DNA from: Heterotrichella gracilis
Taxonomy: Eukaryota > Sar > Xanthophyceae > Tribonematales > Xanthonemataceae
NCBI GenBank assembly: GCA_032358255.1
Contig: JAULBX010002445.1
Coordinates: 81,650-145,649 of the forward strand
Direction: 5' to 3'
DNA length: 64,000 nucleotides
The first letter of the stretch is position 1. Every line of letters begins with the position of its first letter. Below are positions 44,387 to 55,329 of this stretch, in pieces. The notes beneath the pieces were generated by a model. It made no database searches. It saw only the letters and a list, made by a program, of their open reading frames with translations, and was not told the origin of the DNA. The position numbers and the translations under genes were made by a program.

Positions 44387-47300
44387 TCAATGCAGCCCAT
44401 CCACATTGCCCGCATGCGACCCCCCCTCCCAGTCCCCACCACCCCCCTCCTCCCCCACCAGCTCCACCCCACCCTCCCCATCCAGCCCCTCCCCCAACCC
44501 CGCACCGCCACCGAGCCCCATCGGCATCCCCGGGTGCGGGTCATCGGGATCCACCATCGGAATGTACCCCCGATCCCCGCCCATTCGCGGCAGATTTCCG
44601 GTCCCCGGTAACGCGCCCCCATCCTCCCTGGGCCTCAGCCAGCGCTGGGTGAATAATATGAGAAGCGGGGAGGAGAGGGTGAGCAGGCCAATAATGAGCC
44701 ACATGGCTCGCCCGTTGCACATGGTGGGGTCTGGCGGGGAGGGGGATGCGTCTTGGCATGCGCCCGTGTCGGGGCAGTAGCGCTGCAGCAGGGCGCCTGC
44801 GGCAGGGAAGAGGGCTTAGGGGTAGAATTCCATCTGTAGCGATGAAGAAATGAGAAGGATTTGTGCCGTGCTTAGGGGCTTAGGGACGTGCTCATAGCCT
44901 AAACCCTAAACCAGTATAGGCACCCCTTGCCCCGCTCCTGGCGGCATGCTCATATCCCTACGCGTACATTCTAAAACCCTAATGTGGGCAAATGTCTACT
45001 ACACTAAACCCTGAACGCCACCACCACATGCACCGCGCACCTGACAGCATGCCAGTTGGCAGCTTGGCGGCAAAGAGCGGTGCCGATGCCAGTGCGGTGA
45101 AGATCCCCTCCCGCCCCTGTGGCGCCACCGACATGCTGTAGTCGTACCAGCGGGGGGACCACACCGCCTCGCCCAGGGAGAGCAATATGGTGAAGATGAC
45201 GGGGGACCAGGCTGCAACGTGGAGATGGGGAGTTGTGTCATGCTTTGCAGCTGCCAACAGTTGTCGATAGGGCAGACATGCATTCTGCGACCAGGTTTGC
45301 TGCCTAGCATGCAGGTGGGATATAAACCTTCAGGGTTTTACAATGTTCACACCGCACACCAAGGGGAGTGATGTAACAACGATGGTGTCAGGGATCCAGG
45401 CTACAGAGAATAAGCTCAGCAACCCTTGTACATTCCAAAAAGGGTGTCCCGCAAGTGTCGCTATTATTATCGGTAATAAAACTGTGCCCTTACCACTGTC
45501 CATGCCTGTGCACCCTAATCCCTACCACCTGCCCCTGCTGCATGCCCCGTACCTGCATCAGCCACCACCATGGCAAAGGGAGACAGTGAAGAGAAGTAGG
45601 AGCCGTAGTGAATCAGGTAAAAGTGGCTCAAGTCGGTGGTCATTGCTCACATGTCCCAAACAACATCCCTCACGCATCCCCACCGTCATGTCATTTCCTC
45701 ACAAGTAGCTACCATTACCCATCACACACCCCTACCAAGAAGTCATTCCCTCCATAAACCCTAACCTTGTCCCTACCTGCATCAGCAACCACCATGGCAA
45801 AGGGAGACAGCGAGGAAAAGTAGGAGCCGTAGTGTATCATGTCAAAGTGGCTAAAATCGGTGGTCATTGCGCCCACGATGGGCACCAGTATGATGATCAT
45901 GAAGGGGTTGATGCCATACACCGCACCCACAGGGTAGTCGCACCCAAACTTCCTGCACCAGAGATTAGGGTTTAGCGGTTGGATTGGGGATTAGCATATA
46001 GAGTTTAGTGTTGGTGACATACGCTGTACCCACGGGGTAGTCGCACCCAAACTTCCTGCATCAGGGATTAGGGTTAGGGTTTAGGGTAAAGGGTGGATGC
46101 TGTACACCGCGCCCACAGGGTAGTCGCACCCAAACTTCCTGCAGGCATAAATTAGGGCTCAGCAATTGGTTTTAGGGTTTAGCGTATAGGTTTTAGGGTG
46201 GATGTTATACACCGTGTTCACAAGGTAGTCGCACCCAAACTTCCTGCTCAAGAGGTTAGGGCTCAGCAGTTGGAAGGGTTTAAGGTTTAGGGTTTAGTGT
46301 AGACTCCTTAAATTGCACCCACAGCGCAGTCCACCCATACAGCCTGCACCAGGATTAAGGGTTTAGCGTAGATGCCTCACCCAGTCACACCCAACCTCTC
46401 TTACACCAGGCATAAAGATGTAGGGGTGCAGGTGTGCCACTTTGTGTGGATTCGCGGCGTTGCATTGTGCAACATTATCCCAAGCCATAATTGGTCACAT
46501 GGCTTCAAACACGCGCAGATGATGCAGCTGTTTCAGCAGTACACCGGGGTTCGCACCTACCTCTTTTCGTATTTTGGCAGCGTTGCATCCAGGTGCCTGA
46601 AGATCTGCTTGAGGTTGATGGTGACCAGGCACATCCCCAGGTACTTCCAAAACTCACGCAGCACGCACACCCCCTGCATGCAACATTGCTGACGTCAGCG
46701 TTGTCACACATGTGACATGAGCGTGCACCTTTTGTGCTGTATATATTTACGTATACATATGCTGTGTCACACTTGCACTTGATTTTTGTGGGCGTAAATA
46801 ACCCTAAACCCTGTACCCAAAGGCATGCTGGGACCGTTTGCGATTGGGACTGTAACACTGCATTTTTCTGTCTTCTTTCTGTACCGCTCTCACCTTGAGC
46901 GACTCCCAGCCAGCCACCACACCCTGCCACAGCGCCTCCCTATCCCACCCCCAGGCGGGCAAAACCCTCTTGTAGGGTATCGCCACAGGGTCGGAGGGTG
47001 CCGGTGCAGAGCCCAGCACCGGCTCCTTCTCCCCTTCCACAGGGTTTGCTTGGTGTGGGGGGGCTGTTTCCACCTCTTGCAGCATGCAGGAGATGATGAT
47101 GCCAGCTGCAGACCCAATGCACCCTGTGGAAATTTAAGCAGGTAAGGCATGCATTTCAGTTGTTCTGTGAAAGTCTCATACAAGAGACCGAGACTGCCTA
47201 ACAAGGTAAACACCCCTCCCTGTGACTGCACAATGCACACCGACCTTCCCTCTATCTCACTTCCGTCCATCACACATGATGCCACATACCGCCTGTTTCT

Positions 47301-49202
47301 GCTGCTGAGCAGGTGGTGCGGCGCCACCCCCGCCAACCCAAACTCAACCTGAGCATGACTGCGAAAAAGTCCATGACCATGCCAAACAGCTTTTCATGCA
47401 ATGCACCATGTGGGCATTTTTGCTTGGCCGGATCTGTCACCACAAATGCACCCACGTGGTACCAGAACGTACCCTACCTGATGCCACAAACAGCCTGTTG
47501 CCGCTGCTGAGCAGGTGGTGGGGGGCCACCCCCGGCAGTCCCAGCCCATTCTTGAGCGTTATGGTGAACAAATCCATGACCAGGCCCACCCCAAATGCCG
47601 CAATGTTCATGAAGGCGTAGAACAGGGAGAATGCAAACCCTCGGTTGCCCTGCACAGCGGGTGGCTTATTGATAGTTATACCATTATTAATTTTTATAGT
47701 CTTTATATTTTAGTTCATGAATGTGGAGAAGGCAAACCCTCGGTTGCCCTGCACAGCGCGCGATACTGATGATAATGGCATTATCATTTTCTAAGTCGTA
47801 ATATTATTGTTCATGAAGGCGCAGAACAGGGAGAACGCAAACCCTCGGTTGCCCTGCACAGCGGGTGGCTTATTGATAGTTCTACCATTATTTATTTTTA
47901 TAGTCTTAATATTTTAGCTCATGAATGTGTAAAAGCGAGAGAAGGCAAACCCTCCGTTGCCCTGCACATTGCGCGGCGCCATCAAACGAAAGTAAATGGT
48001 ACTAATGGAATAGTAAATGCTAGCACAAGAATACCGATTGCCCTGCTTAATAATGCGGCACTAACGATTGCGGTACTTTGTAGCTTATTGTTATTAAGAA
48101 AGGTAAAATGAACAGTACATGCGTATGCGTAATGTGCATCCACCTGACTGCTACACCTGGTGACAACTGCAAGTCATGCTGTCGGGGCACTGCAAATCAG
48201 CGTCTTTGAATACCAGATCAAATTACAGCCCCCACCATGAGCTCACCTTGCTACATGTGCGTGTGCCATCACCGTGGTTAGGGTTTGGGTGTCGGTTTAG
48301 GGTTTGTGAGCTTGAAGGGCACCTTTCTACCTCGAAAGCGTGCATACCTGTATGTCGATGGCATGATCAAGACTAGGCTTGAAATACAGGGGTACAAGGT
48401 TTGCATGGCGCCTGCCTACCTCGCTGGTGTACCTCTTGATGCCGATGGTCATCACAGGCACTCCCAGTGCCCCAGCCATGGTCATGGGCCCCAGCAGCGC
48501 ACACTTCATAACGGTGATAGACTGCGTGGTGGCCACAACCCACCTGGGGAGGCAGGCGGAGGAAAGTATAATAAAAGCAATTGAACAGAACATTTTCACC
48601 TTATTTAATTGATTGTTTTTCCGTGTGAAGTGCAGCACCGATGAAGTTTGGGGAAAAGGTTAACACTATACCCTAACCCTAACCCGCAAAACCCCACACC
48701 CTACCTGGACACCAGGTGTAGCGTGATGCACAGCACCAGGAAGTGGCGCACTCCCAGTGAGTCATTGCAGGGTGTTACCCGTGGGACCCCAACCCTATGC
48801 TGCCAAACCCTAAACCCTAAACCCTACCTGGACACCAGGTGCAGAGTGAAGCACAGCACCAGGGAATGTCGCACCCCCATGAAGTCTATGAGGCCAGACA
48901 GGATGAAGCCATACAGGGTGAGCAGGGTGCCCCACAGGCCATACAGCTCGCCAGCCTGCAGGGGGTGGGGTTTAGGGTTTTGGGGTTGCCTGGGCTGTGC
49001 ACCAAGGTGTGTGGTTTGGGAGAACAAGTGTAGAGCGTTGGGTGCGTAGGGAAGGCCAAGGCAGATTTGTATTGTAGGGTTGCTCGTCACCTTGTAGTCA
49101 GATATGCCAAACTCGTCTGTCATGTACAACGTGAAGACCACCGACAGCGAAAAGTAGTTGTACGACTCCAGCACCTTGAGCAAAAACACCAGGTGGAGGT
49201 CC
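44387..49202 (-). CDS. Major facilitator superfamily transporter (5' end not found)
   Basis: Minus-strand exons in phase: 49202-49091, 48955-48828, 48543-48420, 47649-47478, 47123-46894, 46673-46561, 45952-45777, 45211-45041 and 44796-44387, coding about 545 residues. The first exon found starts inside a codon, so a short N-terminal exon lies upstream. The order of features fits a 12-helix MFS or peptide-transporter-like carrier: LESYNYFSLSVVFTLYMTDE, AGELYGLWGTLLTLYGFIL, then GLIDFMGVRHSLVLCF (helix 2-3 loop), KCALLGPMTMAGALGVPVM, NRGFAFSLFYAFMNIAAFGV, a large central loop, INPFMIIILVPIVGAMTTDF, VIFTILLSLGEAVWSPRWYD, and MWLIIGLLTLSSPLLILF at the last helix. A Gly/Glu-rich cytosolic-type tail of about 80 residues follows. 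The substrate is not evident. Introns carry many exon copies. Confidence 0.82.
45543..48755. repeat. Exon-boundary copy arrays in the transporter introns
   Basis: 45543-45650 copies the end of exon 45952-45777. 46014-46330 holds about four further copies of that exon's start (core GTAGTCGCACCCAAACTTCC on the plus strand) at roughly 90-base spacing, each followed by TTAGGGTTTAG-type tracts. 47290-47395 is an almost complete second copy of part of exon 47649-47478. 47663-47960 holds three more copies of the start of that exon in an AT-rich tandem array. 48705-48755 copies the end of exon 48955-48828. Confidence 0.88.
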
Positions 49203-50586
49203 CTGCGTCAAGGGAGCGTCACCAGTCTTATAAGCCTGCCTTGAAGTCTGCGCAGGGCTCAACCTCCACATTCTGCTATAAAACCTGTAACGACAAACCA
49301 ACAACCCAGAACCCATCCTGTAGCGGTGTTCTGAGGAGGGGTCTGGTTGGTTCAAACCCATGCATGCATATGCAGTCAACCCATGCATGGAACCACTGCC
49401 GAGTCGTACCGAGGGCATCCTTTCAGGCTCAGAAAGCCCTGTTTGGTTTGATTGTAGCAAGCTCGAAGTGCCCCTTTCAAGGCCATCACGGCAAGTTGGC
49501 TTGTGCCGAGCGAACCCGAGTTACCCCCATCATTTGCAAGCATGCAAAGTGAAGCCAAAGTTTTCTACATCTCGGGCTCGACCTGTTCCGGAGCGTTCGA
49601 CACGTGGGTTGTTTGCACTGTGAACGGGCACCGTTTGCACAGTTGTATGCTATGGCCCATACCCATAGTATGCAAACGTTGAACACAGGCCCGTGACTCA
49701 GGCCTGTGACTCATTCCCGTGAAACCCTAACCCTCAAACCCTAAACTCATACCCTGGCCATCCTGGCCCGGCAGTGATTGGCGAAACTTTGCTGCAGTAT
49801 TAGCATTCAACGTATGCTTGACAAGTAGAAGGAGGTATATACCGTAATGGCAGCACTGCGCAGTCAGAACAGGATCACTGGCCAGACATCTCCGAGACAG
49901 TGTCAGTGAGAGTGTCGGTGAATACAATAGTTGCTAAAATTGCCGCTATTGCACAAGACATATCAAATAAATACACGCGCCTTTGCAATAGCAAACTATG
50001 TCCTGCATTCCAGACACGCCTGACCTTTGCATAAGAAGCCGCACTGTGGTACCTTCAGGGATGGTACATGCTCGTGGTGACGATGTATTGCAGTAGCATA
50101 TGTACCATTTACCAACACCTGAGACCATCACCAAAGCACCGTAATGCGGGCTTGTTATGCAAAGGCCAGGCGTGCCTTTAAGAAAGGGACAAACCCTCGA
50201 TGGAGGTAAAAGCTGGCAAGAGGAGGCGGTGTTTGCCGTGAGGGAGGTGAGCAATGCATCGGCGCTGAGCATTCGGCTATCCAGGTTAAAAGCTTAGTCA
50301 ACTACTATCCTGCAACTCTATTGCTGGTACCTCCCCCTCCCTTTGCCATGGTTGAATTTATGCCGCAGGGTCAGCAGCTGACGTGGGCGCTCCACACCCT
50401 AAACCCTAAACCCCAAACCCTAACAAAGTCCAGCAGCGCTTCAGCTAGCTCAGCGGGCTTCTCTATGTGCGGGAAGTGGGAGCACGCCTCGATCCACACC
50501 AGCTGAAGAGTGACAATTCCTTCCCAATAGCTCCCTTGCAGGGACCTTGACCAGGAAGAGACGAGCGCTTCCCCCCCTCACCACGT
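49203..50586. other. Spacer between transporter and hydrolase genes, with an exon copy
   Basis: The missing first exon of the transporter should lie in the left part; I could not identify it. 50395-50505 is a copy of the last exon of the hydrolase gene (50640-50700) interrupted by CCCTAAACCCTAAACCCC. An ATGCATGCATATGCA box is at 49361-49375. Confidence 0.5.
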
Positions 50587-53500
50587 TTACCTTGATGTCA
50601 CAGGGTCAGCAGCTGGAGTAGATGCTCCAATAAAGTCTAGCAGCGCTTCAGCTAGTTCCGCGGGCTTCTCTATATGGGGGAAGTGGGAGCACTCCTCGAT
50701 CCACACAAGCTTGGAGTCAGGGATCTCCCGCCTGAACAGCTCCGCGTTCTTGGGATCCAGCACAGAGTCGTTGCGTCCCCACACAATGAGAGTTTCCTGC
50801 GGCCAAGTAAAACAAATATAGTTCAACATCAACAAATCTACACACATTGGGTGTCCTGCGGTAAACATTACAGCCCTAAAGCGAGATTCATCACGCACGC
50901 ACAAACTCGCCAGATAGATCAATGCTGCTGGGTATACCCCACTCCGATCCACTAGCCAAGCTCTCATTGGACAACTCTTTCCAATGTGGTGGATGGTGAC
51001 CAAACAATCGTGCTTATACCCTCTAAAGCCCTAAATCTATGACACCATGCCCCTTTAGTTGTCTAGGCAACCCTCAACCCACAGCATGGCCACCGACAAA
51101 CCCTTGCCTGGGGTATCCTGGGGATCAGGAGTAGCCCCCGCTCTGCATGACGGCATCCTTCCCTAGGATTATCAACCCACACCATGGCCACCGAACAAAC
51201 CCTTACCTGGGGTATCTTTGGGATCAGGCCGCTCACAGAGTAGCCTCCGCTCTGCATGAATGTATAACGTACAACCCTGACATATGAGACCATGCCCCTT
51301 AAATTGTCTATGCAACCCTTACCTGGGGTATCTTTGGGATGAGGCCGCTCACTGAGTAGCCCCCGCTCTGCATGAAGGCCACGTTGGCGTCCTGCCAGCC
51401 TGGCAGCCATGTGTGCAGCCGCCCCACCAGCATGGCATCCTCAGTGGCGAATGCCTTGTCATAGTAGCTCATGTCGTTTGCAAAGGTGCGCAGCGGGACG
51501 CTCCTCAGCAGCTGCCACAGGCACAGCACTCTTAAGTACTTGTGTTCATTTAATATGCCATGGGATTGTCCCTATATAAACAGATGTAAACACATCAACA
51601 CTAACCTCTGAATCTACTGTAGATCTAGGCCTCGAGGCCGCTTTGTGCTACAGTAACACTGTCTTCCCACACCATAAAGGAGTGCACTTAACCAACTTGG
51701 AAACAGTGAACAGAAGGGCAATGCTCTTCTCTTCGCTTGATCCTCTTCCTTGACCAACGCGCCTGTCCAAGGACAGGCTGCGTAGTTATTTATTTATTCA
51801 TTTATTTAACACTGTCTTAAACCCTTCAGAGTAAATCACAGACCCTCAACCCTATGCCACGCCTTGACTCTGAGCTCTGACAGGCAATGGTGACCCATTC
51901 CATGGATTTGCCCTTGCGCACCCACACTAAACCCTAAACCCTAAGCACACCTTGACTCCCAGCTCTGACAGAAAGCGCGGCATGATAAACAAGAGCCCCA
52001 CTACAATAATGCGCTGCAACACATGACGAAGATTACGACACCCTCACTCCCAGCCCTGCCAGGAGCGCCACCGCATCGCTATAACCTTGCACATCCGTCC
52101 TTAACCCTAAACCCTAAACCACAAGCGCACCTTGACCCCCAGCTCTGACAGGAATCGCGGCATGCTGGACAGGGGCCCAACCCCATCAATGTGGCCTTGT
52201 GCATCCACCAGCACCAGCTTTGCAACTGCATCGGGGTGGTTGACTGCAAAGTCGATGGCAGCTGTACCCCCGAGGCTGGTACCCACCAAAACCATGGGCC
52301 TGCCCACCTGTAATGCAGGCAAATGGGTCAGTCATCCACACTCTGTGAGGGACATTGGCCATGTATACATGCCGTAGATTCCAGGCGCGGAAGTTCCTTT
52401 AGGGTCAAGGGTGAAACCTACACCCTCCAGCTGTGCCCTGGACTGCTTCGGGGTGGCTGACTGCAAAGCTGGTTGCAGCTGTACCCTACACCCTAAACCC
52501 TAAAGAAGGGTTGCCCCCCATGCTAGTGCCCAACAAGACCATGGGCCTGCGCACTGGTGGTAGTTGTTGACCACGCCCAGGGTCACGCTTGATCAGATAC
52601 AGTAACCAGGGCACCACTGTGACTGCAGTTGTACCGTGGTGCAGTACATCCGCACCTGTTCCTTCCAGAATGCATACAGGTGGCTGCGCTTCTGTTGGGG
52701 GCCCAACGGGATGTCTGCATCCCCGCCGAACCCGGCATCCGTGAACCCCCACCCCACCAGGTCCACCGCCCACGTCTCTGCATGCTGCTCCAGCCGAGGC
52801 AGCAAGTACCTGAATAAGCAGCAGGAAACAGGTTCTAGATATGAAACAGCGGGCGTGTAAAGGCAAGACGCAGATGTCAGCAGACCCAACAGCTCAACAG
52901 ATATTCTTTAGGGTCAAGGATTAAGGGTTTAGGGTTCAGGAGCACGCAGCAGGAGCAAGGAGCAAGCGGCAGAATACCCGACCTGGGGCACGAGCTGCCC
53001 AAAGCTATGTAGGGTTGACGGTCAGGGTTTACACACTTTAGGGTTAAGGTTAGGGTTAGGGTTAGGGTTTACCTGAACTCTAGGCAGGAGCTATCAAAAC
53101 TGTGGAGCAGCACCACCGGGGGGATATCCTGTAGTGCAGGGTCTCTGCTGCTTGGTCCCCCATTTGCTGCATTTTCTGTTGCTTGGCCGCTGGTGCCCGG
53201 CCCTATGTACGCTGTTTGTACCGTCCGCTGCATGGCGGGGACATATGTGGGGCACCGCCGCAACCGTTGCGCCATGCTGCAGGCGTACGGGTTGTTGATC
53301 TCGGCTACCTGCTCTGGGACGAAGTCTGGGTAGCTGGTTGTGGTGAGGGGGGCTGGCAAGGCTGAGGCTATGCGGGTGGCCTGCGACAAACAGACAGACA
53401 CAGCATGCGAGCTTCAGCAAGCAAGGTCTCGGTTCAGGTGCTCATGAGAGCGGAGTGTGTCTTGCAAAAGGAGAACGAGAGGTGCAACACGCAAAGGCCT

Positions 53501-53778
53501 CTGCAACCACAAGCATGAGGAGGGCAAGTGAGCGCAGCACGCAGCAGAGGTCTCTGCAAAAAACATGCACTGCAGTAACATTGTGCATGCAAGCTTGAGC
53601 GACCCACTAAGGTCCTGCAGGGCACAGCTTTGCACGCAGCGTGCTCCTATACCTTGGCTGCTCGCTGTGGCCTTGCTCCACCGAACGCAGTCCGCTGGTT
53701 GGAGTGTGGCTTGGCAGACACCCATGGAGTGGTTGACTGCATGGCGTACACCATGGGATTGGACGCGGCATTGAACAT
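50587..53778 (-). CDS. Plastid-type alpha/beta hydrolase
   Basis: Six minus-strand exons join in phase: 53778-53653, 53380-53073, 52809-52656, 52307-52131, 51511-51323 and 50796-50587, giving about 387 residues. The first exon (MFNAASNPMVYAMQSTTPW, then a Lys/Arg/Ala-rich stretch) looks like a chloroplast transit peptide. The mature part begins SALPAPLTTTSYPDFVPEQV, a pattern I associate with plastid hydrolases. Family motifs: PPVVLLHSFDSSCLEFRYLL (oxyanion region), AETWAVDLVGWGFTDA, the nucleophile elbow MVLVGTSLGGTAAIDFAV, the acid in IVWGRNDSVLDP, and the base in ECSHFPHIEKPAELAEALL. The Ser-Asp-His triad is therefore intact. The substrate is unknown. Several introns contain partial copies of adjacent exon ends. 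Confidence 0.88.
51092..52560. repeat. Exon-end copies in hydrolase introns
   Basis: 51092-51155 and 51200-51262 copy the end of exon 51511-51323 with its donor. 51855-51890, 51943-51985 and 52036-52075 copy the end of exon 52307-52131. 52440-52475 and 52505-52560 copy its interior and start. CCCTAAACCCTAA tracts sit between copies at 51927-51945, 52102-52120 and 52490-52505. Confidence 0.88.
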
Positions 53779-55329
53779 GGTGTCCAAACGACGGGTGATG
53801 CCACGCACTGGGTTGAACGTCAACGGTTTAAACAGGCAGTAACATCCACACTGCTCTGCCTTGCATTGAGGTTGCCTGCAGCCAGTTTTTCAAAGTATTC
53901 TGGCCAAGCTGGTTGAAGCTACCCCGTTGTTTATCTTGCAAGCGGAGTATGCTGTACAGCACCGAGTACCGCACTCTTAGGCGCCTTAGTACTACCCAAC
54001 AGCGCTGTTGGGTAGTACTTGGGCTTGCATGCATTGATGAGTTGGACCCACACTCCTGTGCCCGCATATGTAGCAGATAAGACCTTCCACCCTCCGGTTC
54101 CAGAGCTCAGGGTGTGCTACCCCTCTTCGAACCCAGTGGACAAGCTTGGATTATTCAAACCAAAGTGACAAACCTTGTCCTCTTGTCGCATGCCATCTTT
54201 TGTTTGCAGCCTTCATGGCATGGCATCATGCCAGTGCATGCAGCATATTCCACACTACCGTACTATTACAACTACAACTATCACGCTACCAGAGTGCACT
54301 CTTCACGCGATGCCCGCACACAACTCTCGCACTGCGCTAGCCAGTGACCTGTGCAACCGCCCAAAAAACGTTGCCTGACATTTGTAAAAAAGCACAACGA
54401 ATCAGACGTAATACCTCACAACTACAACGAAGGGCACCTGTCCCTGTTTTGGCACCACCACCTTACCCTAAATAAGGGTATTCCCCTGAATATCCATCAC
54501 CCGGTGGGCCCATAACAGCCTTGCCTAGAGACACCGGCGCAAGTTCAATATTGGCAAAAGAAGGCTCTGCACACAAAAGGTGACACACTGGCACTGCCTG
54601 AAAGGAAGATAATATACGCTTAGACTAGGTCACAAGGCACCCGCACAGGTGCCGTCACATATGTATCAGATAAGATGACCTGCCCACACTCTGCGGGCTC
54701 ACTACAGAGGACTGGCAGGCCCCACACTACTACTGGGCGCACACATGCGAAACACCCATGCATAACACCACATAGGGGATATAATACACGCGTGCTAGGG
54801 TAAGGGAATTTTCAGGCCGGCGCTCAACTCTACAAGACAAAAATACTTGGCTTGTCCCTCAAAAAAGGGGTGTAACCCTAGAGCAAAAGTCGCTGAAAAT
54901 AAAGCAGGCGGCTGTTCACCGGCTCACAGACAAGACCAAAACAGCTAACGAAATGCCAGGCTCTGCTGGCGACATTCACTTCTACCACAGATAAAACCAA
55001 AAATTGCACCTCCACTATCTGCATACCAGATGTGTAAACCGGGGCGTCTGTTGCAGGGTACTTTATGCTGGAGGAAAATCAACAGCAATCATTTTCAGGA
55101 AGTGAAAGGTTTCAGTGGCACGGCGTTGTGAAATCATTTGTTTCCCCGCTAGGACCTTTCTCTGACAATTATCCCAGACATTTATCTCGATTATCTCGAT
55201 ACTAAGGCGCACAGCTATCACACTCCTCCAAATGAAGAAAACAATACACAATTTGGCCCACAGCAGCCCGCTACCTCTGTTCACTGGCTCACAACACACA
55301 CGCGCACACAGTCCCGCGGCCCGCGCCCC
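53779..55329. other. Spacer upstream of the hydrolase and downstream of the RNA-binding gene
   Basis: It contains the hydrolase promoter and the 3' untranslated region of the RNA-binding protein gene. A 32-base perfect palindrome lies at 53988-54019. No exon was recognised in 54100-55300. Confidence 0.45.
53988..54019. repeat. 32-base perfect palindrome
   Basis: The sequence reads the same on both strands from AGTACTACCC to GGGTAGTACT with no spacer (centre AGCGCT). It lies about 210 bases upstream of the hydrolase start codon. It could be a cruciform-prone site, a dimeric protein-binding site or the scar of a mobile element. Confidence 0.85.

Noticed and set aside
45930-46330. Regularly spaced repeats resembling a CRISPR array
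   Set aside because: The repeated units are copies of a transporter exon start with telomere-like tracts between them, diverge progressively and lie in a eukaryotic intron.
46890-47336. 148-codon minus-strand frame starting MAGVAPHHLL
   Set aside because: It mixes a decayed exon copy with a different frame of the next transporter exon.
52480-53075. CCCTAAA/TTTAGGG tracts as a chromosome end
   Set aside because: The tracts are short, degenerate, in both orientations and surrounded by ordinary genes, so they are interstitial.
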